Positions 54,669-62,782 of a stretch of 64,000 nt of DNA are shown here, in pieces (position 1 is the first letter of the stretch; every line of letters starts with the position of its first letter). The stretch is taken from the NCBI GenBank assembly GCA_964454015.1, contig CAYVQF010000014.1, forward strand, positions 1 to 64,000, given 5' to 3'. The DNA is from CAYVQF01 sp964454015. GTDB taxonomy: Bacteria; Myxococcota_A; Bradymonadia; UBA4248. The notes under the pieces were generated by a model. It was given only the letters and a program-made list of their open reading frames with translations, did not search any database and had not been told where the DNA came from. The translations under genes and the position numbers were made by a program.

Positions 54669-55784
54669 TCAACGCAAGCGCAAGCCAATGCGTTCGCGTC
54701 GGAGATGTCCTGCGCCTGGAACGAGAGAATAGAGAATGAAAAGGGGGCGCCCGACGACCCAGGTCCGCTGGATGACCCGGCCGCCGTTGCGCTCGCCAGC
54801 GCGGGCAAAAGAGACCATGCGGTTGTCTGCCAGCACGAAGAGATCCGAGGGCCCCAATTCGACGGGCTCGGTGGGTTCGATGGTGGGCCGGGCCGGGACC
54901 GCCAGGAGGTACCAGCGCGGCGGCTCCTCCTCGGTGTTGAACTCGAGGCCGTGGGGAGCCTCGACCACGAAGTGGACCCGCGAGAGGGTGCTGGTGTCGA
55001 AGGGCGCTGGGATAGCGGCCTGATCCTCGACGCCGCCCCAGAGGCGCTGGGACAAGGCGTGGCCGTTGACCCAGGGCAGGTAGCCCTCCATGTGGACGCG
55101 ATCGCCAGCGATGCCAATGACCCGGGCGAAATACACGCCCGGCGGATCTCCCGGCTCCTCCACCAGCACCAGCTCCCCCCGCCCTGGGGAACGCCGCAAG
55201 TAAGAGGTGCGGTCGACCAGGACCAGGTCGCCCAGGAGCACCGTGGGATACATGGCGTCGTTGCCGGCCCAAGTGCGTTGCCACACCACCCGGGAGGAGG
55301 TCTCCAGGGTAATGCCGAGGGGCAGCCAGAAGGTCAGAATGGCCACCAACGCATAGATCAGCCAGTGGTTGGTCGCGGCCATGACATAGGGATTGGCCAG
55401 GCGGCAACGACCGATCAGGTCGAGCATGATGAGGAGGAACATGATGGCCCAGCCGACGATGAGCACGCCAGCAGGGAGCAAAGGGAAGAACTTCAGCACC
55501 ATCCACAAGGAGGTGAAGAAGAAGAGGGAGAACCAGTAGGCCAGGTTGACCATCAGCCCGGCCATGAAGCGGCCGACGTAGACATAGCCCAGCCCCGGCG
55601 CCAGCAGGGTCAAGGCGCAGGCCACGACGGCGTGGCGCCGTTTGATTTCCCCGTGGTAGGGCTCCCACGTGTCGTCGTCCTCGATGGCGTCGAGCTCGGC
55701 GTGGGCAGGCTGTTCTGCTTCACCGCCCTTTGCCGGCGCCAGGGAGGTCGTCAGCGTCTGATGTGAGCCGTCCTCATTCCCCAC
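54669..55784 (-). CDS. Signal-peptidase-I-like membrane protein lacking catalytic Ser and Lys
   Basis: 371 residues from a GTG that has AGAGG seven bases upstream. Three or four spans (about 53-90, 93-122, 141-160) precede a domain aligned by eye with type I signal peptidase: NDAMYPTVLLGDLVLVD, GELVLVEEP..PPGVYFA followed by RVIGIAGDRV, and LFVLADNRMVSFARAG. In active enzymes the first is S-M-x-P-T and the second ends in K-RVIG.PGD; here the Ser is Ala 177 and the Lys is Ala 220, and GDN is ADN. It is therefore probably not a peptidase of the usual Ser/Lys type. Nine bases behind gcvPA. Confidence 0.78.
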   Translation of the reverse strand: MGNEDGSHQTLTTSLAPAKGGEAEQPAHAELDAIEDDDTWEPYHGEIKRRHAVVACALTLLAPGLGYVYVGRFMAGLMVNLAYWFSLFFFTSLWMVLKFFPLLPAGVLIVGWAIMFLLIMLDLIGRCRLANPYVMAATNHWLIYALVAILTFWLPLGITLETSSRVVWQRTWAGNDAMYPTVLLGDLVLVDRTSYLRRSPGRGELVLVEEPGDPPGVYFARVIGIAGDRVHMEGYLPWVNGHALSQRLWGGVEDQAAIPAPFDTSTLSRVHFVVEAPHGLEFNTEEEPPRWYLLAVPARPTIEPTEPVELGPSDLFVLADNRMVSFARAGERNGGRVIQRTWVVGRPLFILYSLVPGAGHLRRERIGLRLR

Positions 55785-55793
55785 GGGTTCCTC

Positions 55794-57143
55794 TCAACGC
55801 TGCGCTTGGAGCCACTCGCGCAGGGTAGCGACGAGGAGATCGATCTGGGCCGCTGAGCACATCTCGGTGACGGTCACCAAGAGATCCTCCGCCGGGTGGG
55901 ACCCGAAACGGGAGAGCGGGACCCCAACGGCCAGACCTCTTTCGGCACCGAAATGCACCCAGTCTTGCGCCAGCCCTGGCAAACGGATGACGAACTCGTT
56001 GAAGGTCGGGCTGGCGTAGGGCAGGGAGACCCCCGGAAGGGCCGAGAGCTGGCTCTTGGCGTACTCGGCGCGGGAGAAGTTGATGCGCGCCAAGGTCTGC
56101 AGGCCGCCCTTACCCACCAGGCTGAGGTAAATGGTCGCCGCCAAGGCCATCAAGCCCTGGTTGGTGCAGATGTTCGACGTGGCCCGGGCGCGGCGAATGT
56201 GCTGCTCGCGGGTGGCCAGCGTCAAGACGTAAGCCTCCCGTCCATGGACATCGGTGGTCTGGGAGACCAGGCGTCCGGGCATGGCGCGCAGGTGTTGCTC
56301 GCGGCTGGCGAAGACGCCCAAGAGTGGGCCACCAAAGCTTGGCGCCAGACCCAAGGACTGCCCTTCGCCGGCGACGATATCGGCACCAAAAGCACCCGGT
56401 GGCTGTAGGATTCCATAGGCCAAGGCTTCGCAGAAAGTGACCCCAAAGAGCGTCCCGAGGCGTTGGCAGGCGGCCCCTGCGGCTTGCAGATCTTCGATGA
56501 TCCCCAAAAAGTTGGGGCTCTGCACCACTAAGATGGCCGCATCGTTGCCATCCAATGCGGCATAGTCCGTGCGGCCATCCCGCAAGGGCACCTCCTCGAT
56601 GCGCACTGGGCTGTGGGCGAGGTAGGTGGCCAGCACGCTCTTGTACTCCGGATGGAGGGCCGCTGAGATCCACACTCGGGTGGCTTTGGGCCGCAAGCGG
56701 AGGGCCATGAGCACTGCTTCGGTGCAGGCGTGGGCACCATCGTACATCGAGGCGTTGGCCACCTCCATGCCGAGCAGCTCGGTCATCATGCTCTGAAACT
56801 CGAAAATGGCCTTGAGGGTGCCCTGGGCGAGCTCCGGTTGGTAAGGGGTGTAGGCGGTGAGAAACTCGCTGCGATTGAGGAGCTGCTCGATGAGGCGCGG
56901 CGTGTAGTGGGCGTAAACGCCGGCTCCCAAAAAGGAGGCCTGGATTTCCTCGCTGCGATTGGCTGCGGCGAGTGCTTGCAGATGGGCCACCAGCCGCTGC
57001 TCGTCGAGGGCGGGCGGCATGGCGAGTAAATCCTCCTGGCGCAATGCCGCTGGGATGTCGGCGAAGAGCGCGTCGATGTCGGCAACGCCAATGGCTGTCA
57101 ACATGGCACGGATGTCAGCTTCAGAGTGCGGTAAGAATCGCAT
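55794..57143 (-). CDS. gcvPA: Glycine dehydrogenase (decarboxylating) subunit 1
   Basis: 449 residues, the length of the N-terminal half of a split P-protein. The start has GAGAGG six bases upstream. Typical segments: MRFLPHSEADIRAML, AHYTPRLIEQLLNRSEFLTA, YTPYQPELAQGTLKAIFEFQ, LGMEVANASMYDGAHACTEA, RRARATSNICTNQGLMAL. With GcvPB (subunit 2, carrying PLP) it decarboxylates glycine and passes the aminomethyl group to GcvH. gcvPB does not follow and is not in the window. Confidence 0.97.
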   Translation of the reverse strand: MRFLPHSEADIRAMLTAIGVADIDALFADIPAALRQEDLLAMPPALDEQRLVAHLQALAAANRSEEIQASFLGAGVYAHYTPRLIEQLLNRSEFLTAYTPYQPELAQGTLKAIFEFQSMMTELLGMEVANASMYDGAHACTEAVLMALRLRPKATRVWISAALHPEYKSVLATYLAHSPVRIEEVPLRDGRTDYAALDGNDAAILVVQSPNFLGIIEDLQAAGAACQRLGTLFGVTFCEALAYGILQPPGAFGADIVAGEGQSLGLAPSFGGPLLGVFASREQHLRAMPGRLVSQTTDVHGREAYVLTLATREQHIRRARATSNICTNQGLMALAATIYLSLVGKGGLQTLARINFSRAEYAKSQLSALPGVSLPYASPTFNEFVIRLPGLAQDWVHFGAERGLAVGVPLSRFGSHPAEDLLVTVTEMCSAAQIDLLVATLREWLQAQR

Positions 57144-57226
57144 GCTTCCCTCTCATAAGCAGGTCGCAGGCCGGGCCGGTGCCGGCGGTGGCAAGCATCC
57201 TCCGTGGGTAACCTGCCCGAATGCCG

Positions 57227-57622
57227 CTAATGGCCAGCGTCGGCGCAGTGCGCCGCGTAGGCGTCGGCGTCGAGCAAGGCCGCAAGCTCCACCTCGAGCT
57301 TCTCTGGCCGGATCGTGAGCAGCCAGCCCTGCGCGAAGGGCTCGGCGTTGACCAGCTCGGGCTGCTCCACGACCACCTCGTTACGCGCCACCACCTCGCC
57401 TGAGATGGGGGCGTTGAGATCGCTCAAGGTTTTGACCGACTCCACCACGCCAAATGGCGTTCCCGCGCTCAGGGTGCTTCCCGGCTCGGGGAGCTCCACG
57501 TAGACGATGTCGCCCAACTGTTCTTGGGCAAAGGCGCTGATGCCAATGCGCACCAGGTCACCCTCGACCCGCACCCATTCGTGACTGTGGCTGAAGTAAG
57601 TATCAGCTCCCACTGTGGACAT
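57227..57622 (-). CDS. gcvH: Glycine cleavage system H protein
   Basis: 131 residues, the normal size. The lipoyl-lysine motif is VVESVKTLSDL, with Lys 64 as the modified residue. HSHEWVRVEGDLVRIGISAF and AQGWLLTIRP are standard. The protein carries the aminomethyl group between P, T and L proteins. It lies between gcvT (39 bases upstream) and gcvPA (83 bases downstream) in one operon. AAGG lies about eight bases before the ATG. Confidence 0.98.
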   Translation of the reverse strand: MSTVGADTYFSHSHEWVRVEGDLVRIGISAFAQEQLGDIVYVELPEPGSTLSAGTPFGVVESVKTLSDLNAPISGEVVARNEVVVEQPELVNAEPFAQGWLLTIRPEKLEVELAALLDADAYAAHCADAGH

Positions 57623-57661
57623 GATGCTACCTTCTGGCTCGGCGAGTTTTGGCTCGCAGGT

Positions 57662-58768
57662 TTATGCGGACCGTTGGTAAAATGCTCGGGTCGTGAGGCG
57701 TACGGGCTGACGTTTCCCCCGGATATCGACTTCGATACCCTCTTTGGCGTCGGCATGGGCAATGGCGACATAGGCCATGCCAACGGCGTGGCCTAAGCTG
57801 GGGCTCATGGTGCCGCTGGTGAGGGTGCCGATGGCGACGTCGCCAGCGTACAAGGTGTAGCCTGGGCGTAGCACGCCACGGGCCTCCATGACGACCCCCC
57901 GCAGGCGGCGGGTCAGGCCTCGCGCCTTGATGGTCTGGAGGGCTGCCTGGCCGACGAAGGGGACCGCTTTGTTCAGCTTGACCACCCAGGCCAGGCCCGC
58001 CTCCAGTGGGTTCGTCTCGAGGCTGATGTCGTTGCCGTAGAGAGGGAACTTGGCCTCCAGGCGCAAGGTGTCGCGGGCGCCGAGGCCGATGGGTTTGAGG
58101 CCAAAGGACTCGCCGGCGGCGCACAAGTCGGTAAAAAAGGCCGGGGCGTCGGCGTTGGCGATCAACACTTCGAAACCATCCTCACCGGTGTAGCCCGTGC
58201 GCGCCATCATCAAGGCGAGACCGCTATGGCTGGTCGCCTCGATGACGCCAAAGGAAGGGACCGGGGCGAGGTCGTCGCGTACCAAGGTCGCCAGTAGGGC
58301 CGCCGCCTGCGGTCCCTGGACGGCCAACAACACGTAGTCGTCCGAGCGGTCCGCGAAGCTCGCCTGGCCCTGGAGATGGGCCTCGATATGGGCCGCGTCG
58401 ATGGCGCGCCGCGAGGCGTTGACCACCAAAAGGACGTGGTCCGCGGCGAGCTTGTAAACGATCAGGTCGTCGATGATGCCGCCGTCGTCGTTGCACATGA
58501 CGGTGTAAGCGGCGTGCCCCACGGCGAGGCTACTGATGTCGTTGGTGACGATGGCATCGACGGCGCGCACGGCGTCGGGGCCGGTGATGAAGAAGTTGCC
58601 CATGTGGCTGACATCGAAGACCCCAACGGCTTTACGGACCGTGTGGTGCTCTTCCATGATGCCGCCAGCATAATTCATCGGCATCTGATAGCCCGCAAAG
58701 GGCACGAATTTCGCCCCAAACTCTGCATGTCGTGCGTGCAACACGAGAGCTTTGCCCTGCTCGCCCAT
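57662..58768 (-). CDS. gcvT: Aminomethyltransferase (glycine cleavage T protein)
   Basis: 368 residues. Family motifs: FAGYQMPMNYAGGIMEEHHT, GVFDVSHMGNFFITGPDA (with the catalytic Asp region), GGIIDDLIVYKL, and GYTGEDGFEV. Transfers the methylene group from GcvH to tetrahydrofolate, releasing ammonia. GGAGG lies six bases before the ATG, a strong start. folD is 128 bases upstream. No glycine riboswitch is recognisable between them. Confidence 0.98.
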   Translation of the reverse strand: MGEQGKALVLHARHAEFGAKFVPFAGYQMPMNYAGGIMEEHHTVRKAVGVFDVSHMGNFFITGPDAVRAVDAIVTNDISSLAVGHAAYTVMCNDDGGIIDDLIVYKLAADHVLLVVNASRRAIDAAHIEAHLQGQASFADRSDDYVLLAVQGPQAAALLATLVRDDLAPVPSFGVIEATSHSGLALMMARTGYTGEDGFEVLIANADAPAFFTDLCAAGESFGLKPIGLGARDTLRLEAKFPLYGNDISLETNPLEAGLAWVVKLNKAVPFVGQAALQTIKARGLTRRLRGVVMEARGVLRPGYTLYAGDVAIGTLTSGTMSPSLGHAVGMAYVAIAHADAKEGIEVDIRGKRQPVRLTTRAFYQRSA

Positions 58769-58842
58769 TTTGCCTCCGCCACTTGAAGGGAATGACCCAG
58801 CCCAGCGCCACGCTCGAAAACGTCATGGTGCCACGTCCCGTG

Positions 58843-58871
58843 TCTCTAGCAGCAGAGACCAGAAAAGACAA
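58843..58871 (-). promoter_or_regulatory. Possible promoter of the gcvT operon
   Basis: On the minus strand, TTGTCT (58871-58866) and TAGAGA (58848-58843) are 17 bases apart, with four and three matches. The -10 overlaps a short inverted repeat, GTCTCT/AGAGAC at 58842-58859, which could be a protein-binding site rather than a terminator, as no T-run follows. Confidence 0.3.
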
Positions 58872-58896
58872 GGGGCTGCGCGCGCCTGGGGCCAGG

Positions 58897-59769
58897 TCAA
58901 GGTTGGGCGGCGCGCGCGGCTTCCAAGGTCTGCTGCAGGAGCATGGTCACCGTCATGGGCCCCACCCCGCCTGGGACGGGCGTGATGGCGGCGGCGCGTT
59001 GGGCAGCCTCAACGAAAGCGACATCACCGACCAGCTTGCCCTGGGCGTCGCGGTTGATGCCGGCGTCGACCACCACGGCACCTTTTTGGATCCACGTCCC
59101 CGGGACCAGCGCCGCCCGGCCTGCGGCGACGATGAGGAGCTCTGCGCCGCGCACGGCGGCGGCGAGGTCGGCCGTGCGGGTGTGGCAGAGGGTCACCGTG
59201 CAGTGGGCCTGTGTGAGGAGCACCGCCATGGGTTTGCCGACGATGTTCGAACGGCCGACGACCACGGCGTTGCGGCCGGCCACTGACACCTGGTTGCGTT
59301 CGAGCAACGCCATGATACCCCGCGGCGTGCAGGGGAGGAAGCCGCCGCGATGGCCGGCCAACATCCGCCCCAAGCTCAGGGGATGGGTGCCATCGACGTC
59401 CTTGCGCGGATCGATGCGCTCGAGCATGGCGATGGTGTCCAGGTGCTCGGGCAAGGGGAGCTGGAGCAGGATGCCATGGACCAGGGGATCGGCGTTGAGG
59501 GCATCGATGGCGTCGCCGAGGGCGGCCTGGCTGACGTCGGCGGCGAAGGTCAGCTCGCGCGAGGTGATGCCCACCCGCTCGGCGGCGCGGCGTTTGCCCC
59601 GCACGTAGGACTCGCTGGCCGGGTCTTCGCCGACGCGCAGCACCGCGAGGTGTGGTAGCACCCGGCCCCTAGCGGCCAGGGCCTCGACCTGTTGCTGGAT
59701 TTCATGCTGAATCTGGGCGGCACAGGCCTTGCCGTCCAACAGACGCGCCGTGGTCGGCTGCTGGTCCAT
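58897..59769 (-). CDS. folD: Methylenetetrahydrofolate dehydrogenase / cyclohydrolase FolD
   Basis: 290 residues. Catalytic YVRGKRRAAERVGI (Tyr, Lys), LQLPLPEHLD, KDVDGTHPLSLGRM and the NADP-binding VVGRSNIVGKPMAVLL are all present, and PVPGGVGPMTVTMLLQQT closes the protein. FolD oxidises 5,10-methylene-THF, the product of GcvT, and opens the ring to 10-formyl-THF, which Fmt uses. Co-location with gcvT therefore makes metabolic sense. 19 bases separate it from the upstream MopE-like gene. Confidence 0.98.
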   Translation of the reverse strand: MDQQPTTARLLDGKACAAQIQHEIQQQVEALAARGRVLPHLAVLRVGEDPASESYVRGKRRAAERVGITSRELTFAADVSQAALGDAIDALNADPLVHGILLQLPLPEHLDTIAMLERIDPRKDVDGTHPLSLGRMLAGHRGGFLPCTPRGIMALLERNQVSVAGRNAVVVGRSNIVGKPMAVLLTQAHCTVTLCHTRTADLAAAVRGAELLIVAAGRAALVPGTWIQKGAVVVDAGINRDAQGKLVGDVAFVEAAQRAAAITPVPGGVGPMTVTMLLQQTLEAARAAQP

Positions 59770-59788
59770 GTTTTCTCTCGTGCAGGGC

Positions 59789-61156
59789 TCAGTTGCTGCG
59801 GGTGATGCTGTAGGGCGTGCCGCTGGCGGGGTTGTCCGAGCTGGGGTGGGGGTAGACGCGCAGGGTGATGCGGCTACCGGCGGCGCAGCTACAGGCGTTG
59901 TAGTTGAAGGTGGTGCTGGTGGTGCCTGCCGTGCCGGTGAGGGCGCCGCAGTAGGTACCGCCGCACCAGAAATCGATGTCCAAGTTGGCCCAGGGGTGCC
60001 CCACGCCGTTGTTGCCCGTGGGGTGGGTCATGGAGACGCTGATGGTGTGGTTGACCGAGCTCGAGGCGGCGATGAGGAACCAGTCGGCCTTGAGCTGGGG
60101 CGTGCCGTAGTTGCCGCAGACGGTCATGTGGGGGAAGGTGTTCCCTGGGCTGAGCTGGAGGGCGTTGACTGAGGTGGTGGTCTGGGCGGCGTAGGCGTCA
60201 TCGACGCAGGTGGTGCAGACCCCGCCGTTGTCGGCGACGCCGTCACAGTCGTTGTCTTGGCCGTCGCAGATCTCGCGGCTGCCTGCGGGGGTGGGGGCGT
60301 CGCAGAAGGTCTTGGTGCGGTCGGTCAGGTCACAGCGGGTGGTTCCTGAGGTCTGGCAGGCGCCGGTGCCGCGGGTGCAGCTCTGGCCAATGCTCTCGAA
60401 GCCGTTGTTGTTGTTGCCGTCGCAGTCGGAGTCGATTTCGTCACCGCACATCTCGACTCCCGGCGGGCCAGGTTGGGCATCGCACACCGTGCTGAGTTGG
60501 TCCACGCTGCAGACGTAGTTGCCGCTGCGCCGGCAGGCACCCACGCCGACCTGGCAGCTTTGGCCGAGGTTGGGGAAGTCTTCATCGATGAGATCGTTGC
60601 AGTTGTTGTCGACGCCGTCACAGCGCTCGACGGCGGCTGGGTTGATGTTGCGGTCGTTGTCGTTGCAGTCGGGTCCCAGGGGGCAGCCTTCACCGTAGCC
60701 GTCTCCGTCGAGGTCGATGCAAGTGACGGCGTCGACGCAGAGGCCGCCGCTGCAGCGTTTGTTCGCCGGGCAGGCGGTGGCTTTGGCCAGGACGCCACAA
60801 CCGTCGCCGTCGGGGAGGCACATGGCCCACTGCGTTTCGTCGACGCAGACGCTGGTGTTGGGTTCACAGGACTCGGGGCCACAGCCCGGCGGCGTGTCGC
60901 TCTGATCGGCGCTGTCCGGGACCTGCGTGTCCTGGACTTCCGTCTGGTCCACCGGGACGTCCGCTGGGACGTCCGCCGGAACGTCGGAGGTTTCCCCGGC
61001 GGTGTCGGCGCTGTCGCCGGTCAGGTCCGTGGTGTCGCTGGTGGTGTCGGCGCTGCCGCTCTCGGCGCCAGCGCAGGCCCAGAGGGCGGCCATCAGGAGG
61101 AAGCCCACAGAAGAGGCGGTGGTGAATTTGTAGAGAGAACGCAGTGTGATCGCCAT
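59789..61156 (-). CDS. MopE-like metal-binding-motif lipoprotein
   Basis: 455 residues. Lipoprotein signal with Trp at -2 (FLLMAALWACAGAESG), then a low-complexity Asp/Thr/Val linker (DVPADVPADVPVDQTEV). Cys-rich central region (about 92-310) with metal-binding repeats as in MopE/PF11617: DLDGDGYGEGCPLGPDCNDN, CDGVDNNCNDLIDED, CGDEIDSDCDGNNNNG and CDGQDNDCDGVADNG. The end (about 320-455) is a beta domain with SVNHTISVSMTHPTG and ITLRVYPH, PPC-like. Probably on the cell surface, binding Ca or Cu. It faces miaB across a divergent region and precedes folD by 19 bases. Confidence 0.85.
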   Translation of the reverse strand: MAITLRSLYKFTTASSVGFLLMAALWACAGAESGSADTTSDTTDLTGDSADTAGETSDVPADVPADVPVDQTEVQDTQVPDSADQSDTPPGCGPESCEPNTSVCVDETQWAMCLPDGDGCGVLAKATACPANKRCSGGLCVDAVTCIDLDGDGYGEGCPLGPDCNDNDRNINPAAVERCDGVDNNCNDLIDEDFPNLGQSCQVGVGACRRSGNYVCSVDQLSTVCDAQPGPPGVEMCGDEIDSDCDGNNNNGFESIGQSCTRGTGACQTSGTTRCDLTDRTKTFCDAPTPAGSREICDGQDNDCDGVADNGGVCTTCVDDAYAAQTTTSVNALQLSPGNTFPHMTVCGNYGTPQLKADWFLIAASSSVNHTISVSMTHPTGNNGVGHPWANLDIDFWCGGTYCGALTGTAGTTSTTFNYNACSCAAGSRITLRVYPHPSSDNPASGTPYSITRSN

Positions 61157-61280
61157 TTCCTACTCCCGTCGCAGGGGGTCCGGAGTCTTTGCCGGCTCAT
61201 AGTATAACCACAAGTGGGCTGCAATTCGAAAGTGAAGAGGAGAAAAGACCGCCGTCGAGGCTTTGCGTGGGCAGAAATGC

Positions 61281-61309
61281 TTGACCCCACCCAGGGCCAT
61301 CGTTATCTC
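61281..61309 (+). promoter_or_regulatory. Possible promoter of miaB
   Basis: TTGACC (61281-61286) and TATCTC (61304-61309) are 17 bases apart. The -35 matches five of six positions, the -10 three. A start near 61316 leaves a leader of about 42 bases that includes GAGGAG. Confidence 0.42.
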
Positions 61310-61357
61310 ACTGCCTGACTGAGACGGGGTGTTCCGGTCCCAGACGAGGAGATAGCC

Positions 61358-62746
61358 TTGAGCCGACGCGTGTTGATAGAGACCTATGGCTGCCAGATGA
61401 ATGTGGCCGATTCCGAGTTGGTGCAAGGGGTGCTGCGGGATGCCGCCTTCGAAGCGGCCACGGCTCTCGACGACGCCGACGTGATCCTCCTCAACACCTG
61501 CGCGGTTCGCGAGAAGGCCGAGGAGCGGATCTTTGGTCGTCTGACCAACCTCATCCCCTACAAGCGGCGCAACCCACACGTGCGGATCGGTGTCTTGGGC
61601 TGTATGGCCGAGCGCCTGGGAGAGGAGATCCGCACCAAGGCCCCCTACGTGGACTTCATCGTCGGCCCCGACGCCTACCGGCGTTTGCCTGAGATCATCG
61701 CCGCGGCGCAACACGATCCCGTGGTCGACGTCGCCCTGGACAAGGGCGAGGTCTATCAAGGCATCGCGCCGGCTCGCCCGTCTGGGGTCAACGCTTGGCT
61801 GACCATCTCCCGTGGCTGTGATCACTTCTGCGCCTTCTGCATCGTGCCTTTCGTGCGGGGGCGGGAGCGCGCCGTGCCGGCAGAAGAGATTCTGACGCAG
61901 GCGCGCGACCTCGTGGAGGGTGGCTCCACGTCGTTGACCCTTCTGGGGCAGACGGTGAACACCTACCGCGATGGCGACACGGATTTCGTGGCCCTGCTGC
62001 GGGCCTTGGTCGAGCTCGATGGGCTGCAGCGGCTGCGCTTCGCCAGCCCGCACCCCAAGGGCTTCGGTCCCGATCTCATCGAGCTCATCGCGGCGGAGCC
62101 CAAGATCTGCAACTTCGTCCACCTGCCACTGCAGTCTGCTTCGGACCCGATCCTGCGGGCCATGCGTCGCGGCCACAGCGTGGCCGAGTACGTGGCCATC
62201 GTCGAGGCGCTGCGTAGGGCGGTGCCCGGGATCGCCATCTCGACGGACATCATCGTGGGCTTCCCTGGCGAGTCTCAGGCGGACTATGAGGCGACCCGCG
62301 AGATGATGCGCGCTCTGCGCTTCGATTTCGCTTTCATGTTCGCCTACTCCGAGCGCGACGGGACCATCGCCGCCAAGCGCTTGACCGATGACGTCCCAGC
62401 AGAGGTCAAGCAGGCGCGCTTGGCGGAGATCATCGAGATACAGCAGCAGATTTCGGGGGAGATTTTTCAATCTCATATTGGCAGACGGGTGGAGGTTCTG
62501 GTCGAGGGCGTGCCGCGACGCAACCCCGAGGCTCTGGTCGGCAACAGCGATGATTTCAAGACCACCATGTTCCCTGCCGAGGGCTACAAGCCGGGGGATC
62601 TGGTGGAAGTGGAGGTGCTCGCGGCGACCTCCCAGACCCTGCGCGGCAAGGCCGTGCGGCTGGTCGCACCAGCCCGGGTGCCCATTCAGGTCCAGGATCC
62701 GCGGGACATCGGCATCAGCATTGGCGCCTTCGTGCCCCAGACGTGA
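61358..62746 (+). CDS. miaB: tRNA-2-methylthio-N6-dimethylallyladenosine synthase MiaB
   Basis: 462 residues from TTG at 61358, with GAGGAG seven bases upstream. UPF0004 domain with cysteines in YGCQMN, NTCAVREKAEERIFGR and LGCMAERLG; radical SAM triad CDHFCAFC followed by IVPFVRGRERA; C-terminal TRAM domain. Adds a methylthio group to i6A37 of tRNAs. The radical-SAM core and length are canonical. It is convergent with the flotillin-like gene 36 bases away. Confidence 0.98.
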   Translation: MSRRVLIETYGCQMNVADSELVQGVLRDAAFEAATALDDADVILLNTCAVREKAEERIFGRLTNLIPYKRRNPHVRIGVLGCMAERLGEEIRTKAPYVDFIVGPDAYRRLPEIIAAAQHDPVVDVALDKGEVYQGIAPARPSGVNAWLTISRGCDHFCAFCIVPFVRGRERAVPAEEILTQARDLVEGGSTSLTLLGQTVNTYRDGDTDFVALLRALVELDGLQRLRFASPHPKGFGPDLIELIAAEPKICNFVHLPLQSASDPILRAMRRGHSVAEYVAIVEALRRAVPGIAISTDIIVGFPGESQADYEATREMMRALRFDFAFMFAYSERDGTIAAKRLTDDVPAEVKQARLAEIIEIQQQISGEIFQSHIGRRVEVLVEGVPRRNPEALVGNSDDFKTTMFPAEGYKPGDLVEVEVLAATSQTLRGKAVRLVAPARVPIQVQDPRDIGISIGAFVPQT

Positions 62747-62782
62747 ACCCTGGACGGGTGGCGTCTCCTTGACGCGCGGCGA

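Noticed and set aside
58842..58859. Hairpin as a rho-independent terminator of folD
   Set aside because: Only six base pairs and no following T-run on the minus strand.
58769..58896. Glycine riboswitch before gcvT
   Set aside because: No conserved glycine aptamer elements are recognisable in the 128 bases.
61160..62476. A 438-codon minus-strand open frame opposite miaB
   Set aside because: miaB is certain; the antisense translation has no motif and arises from codon-position GC bias.
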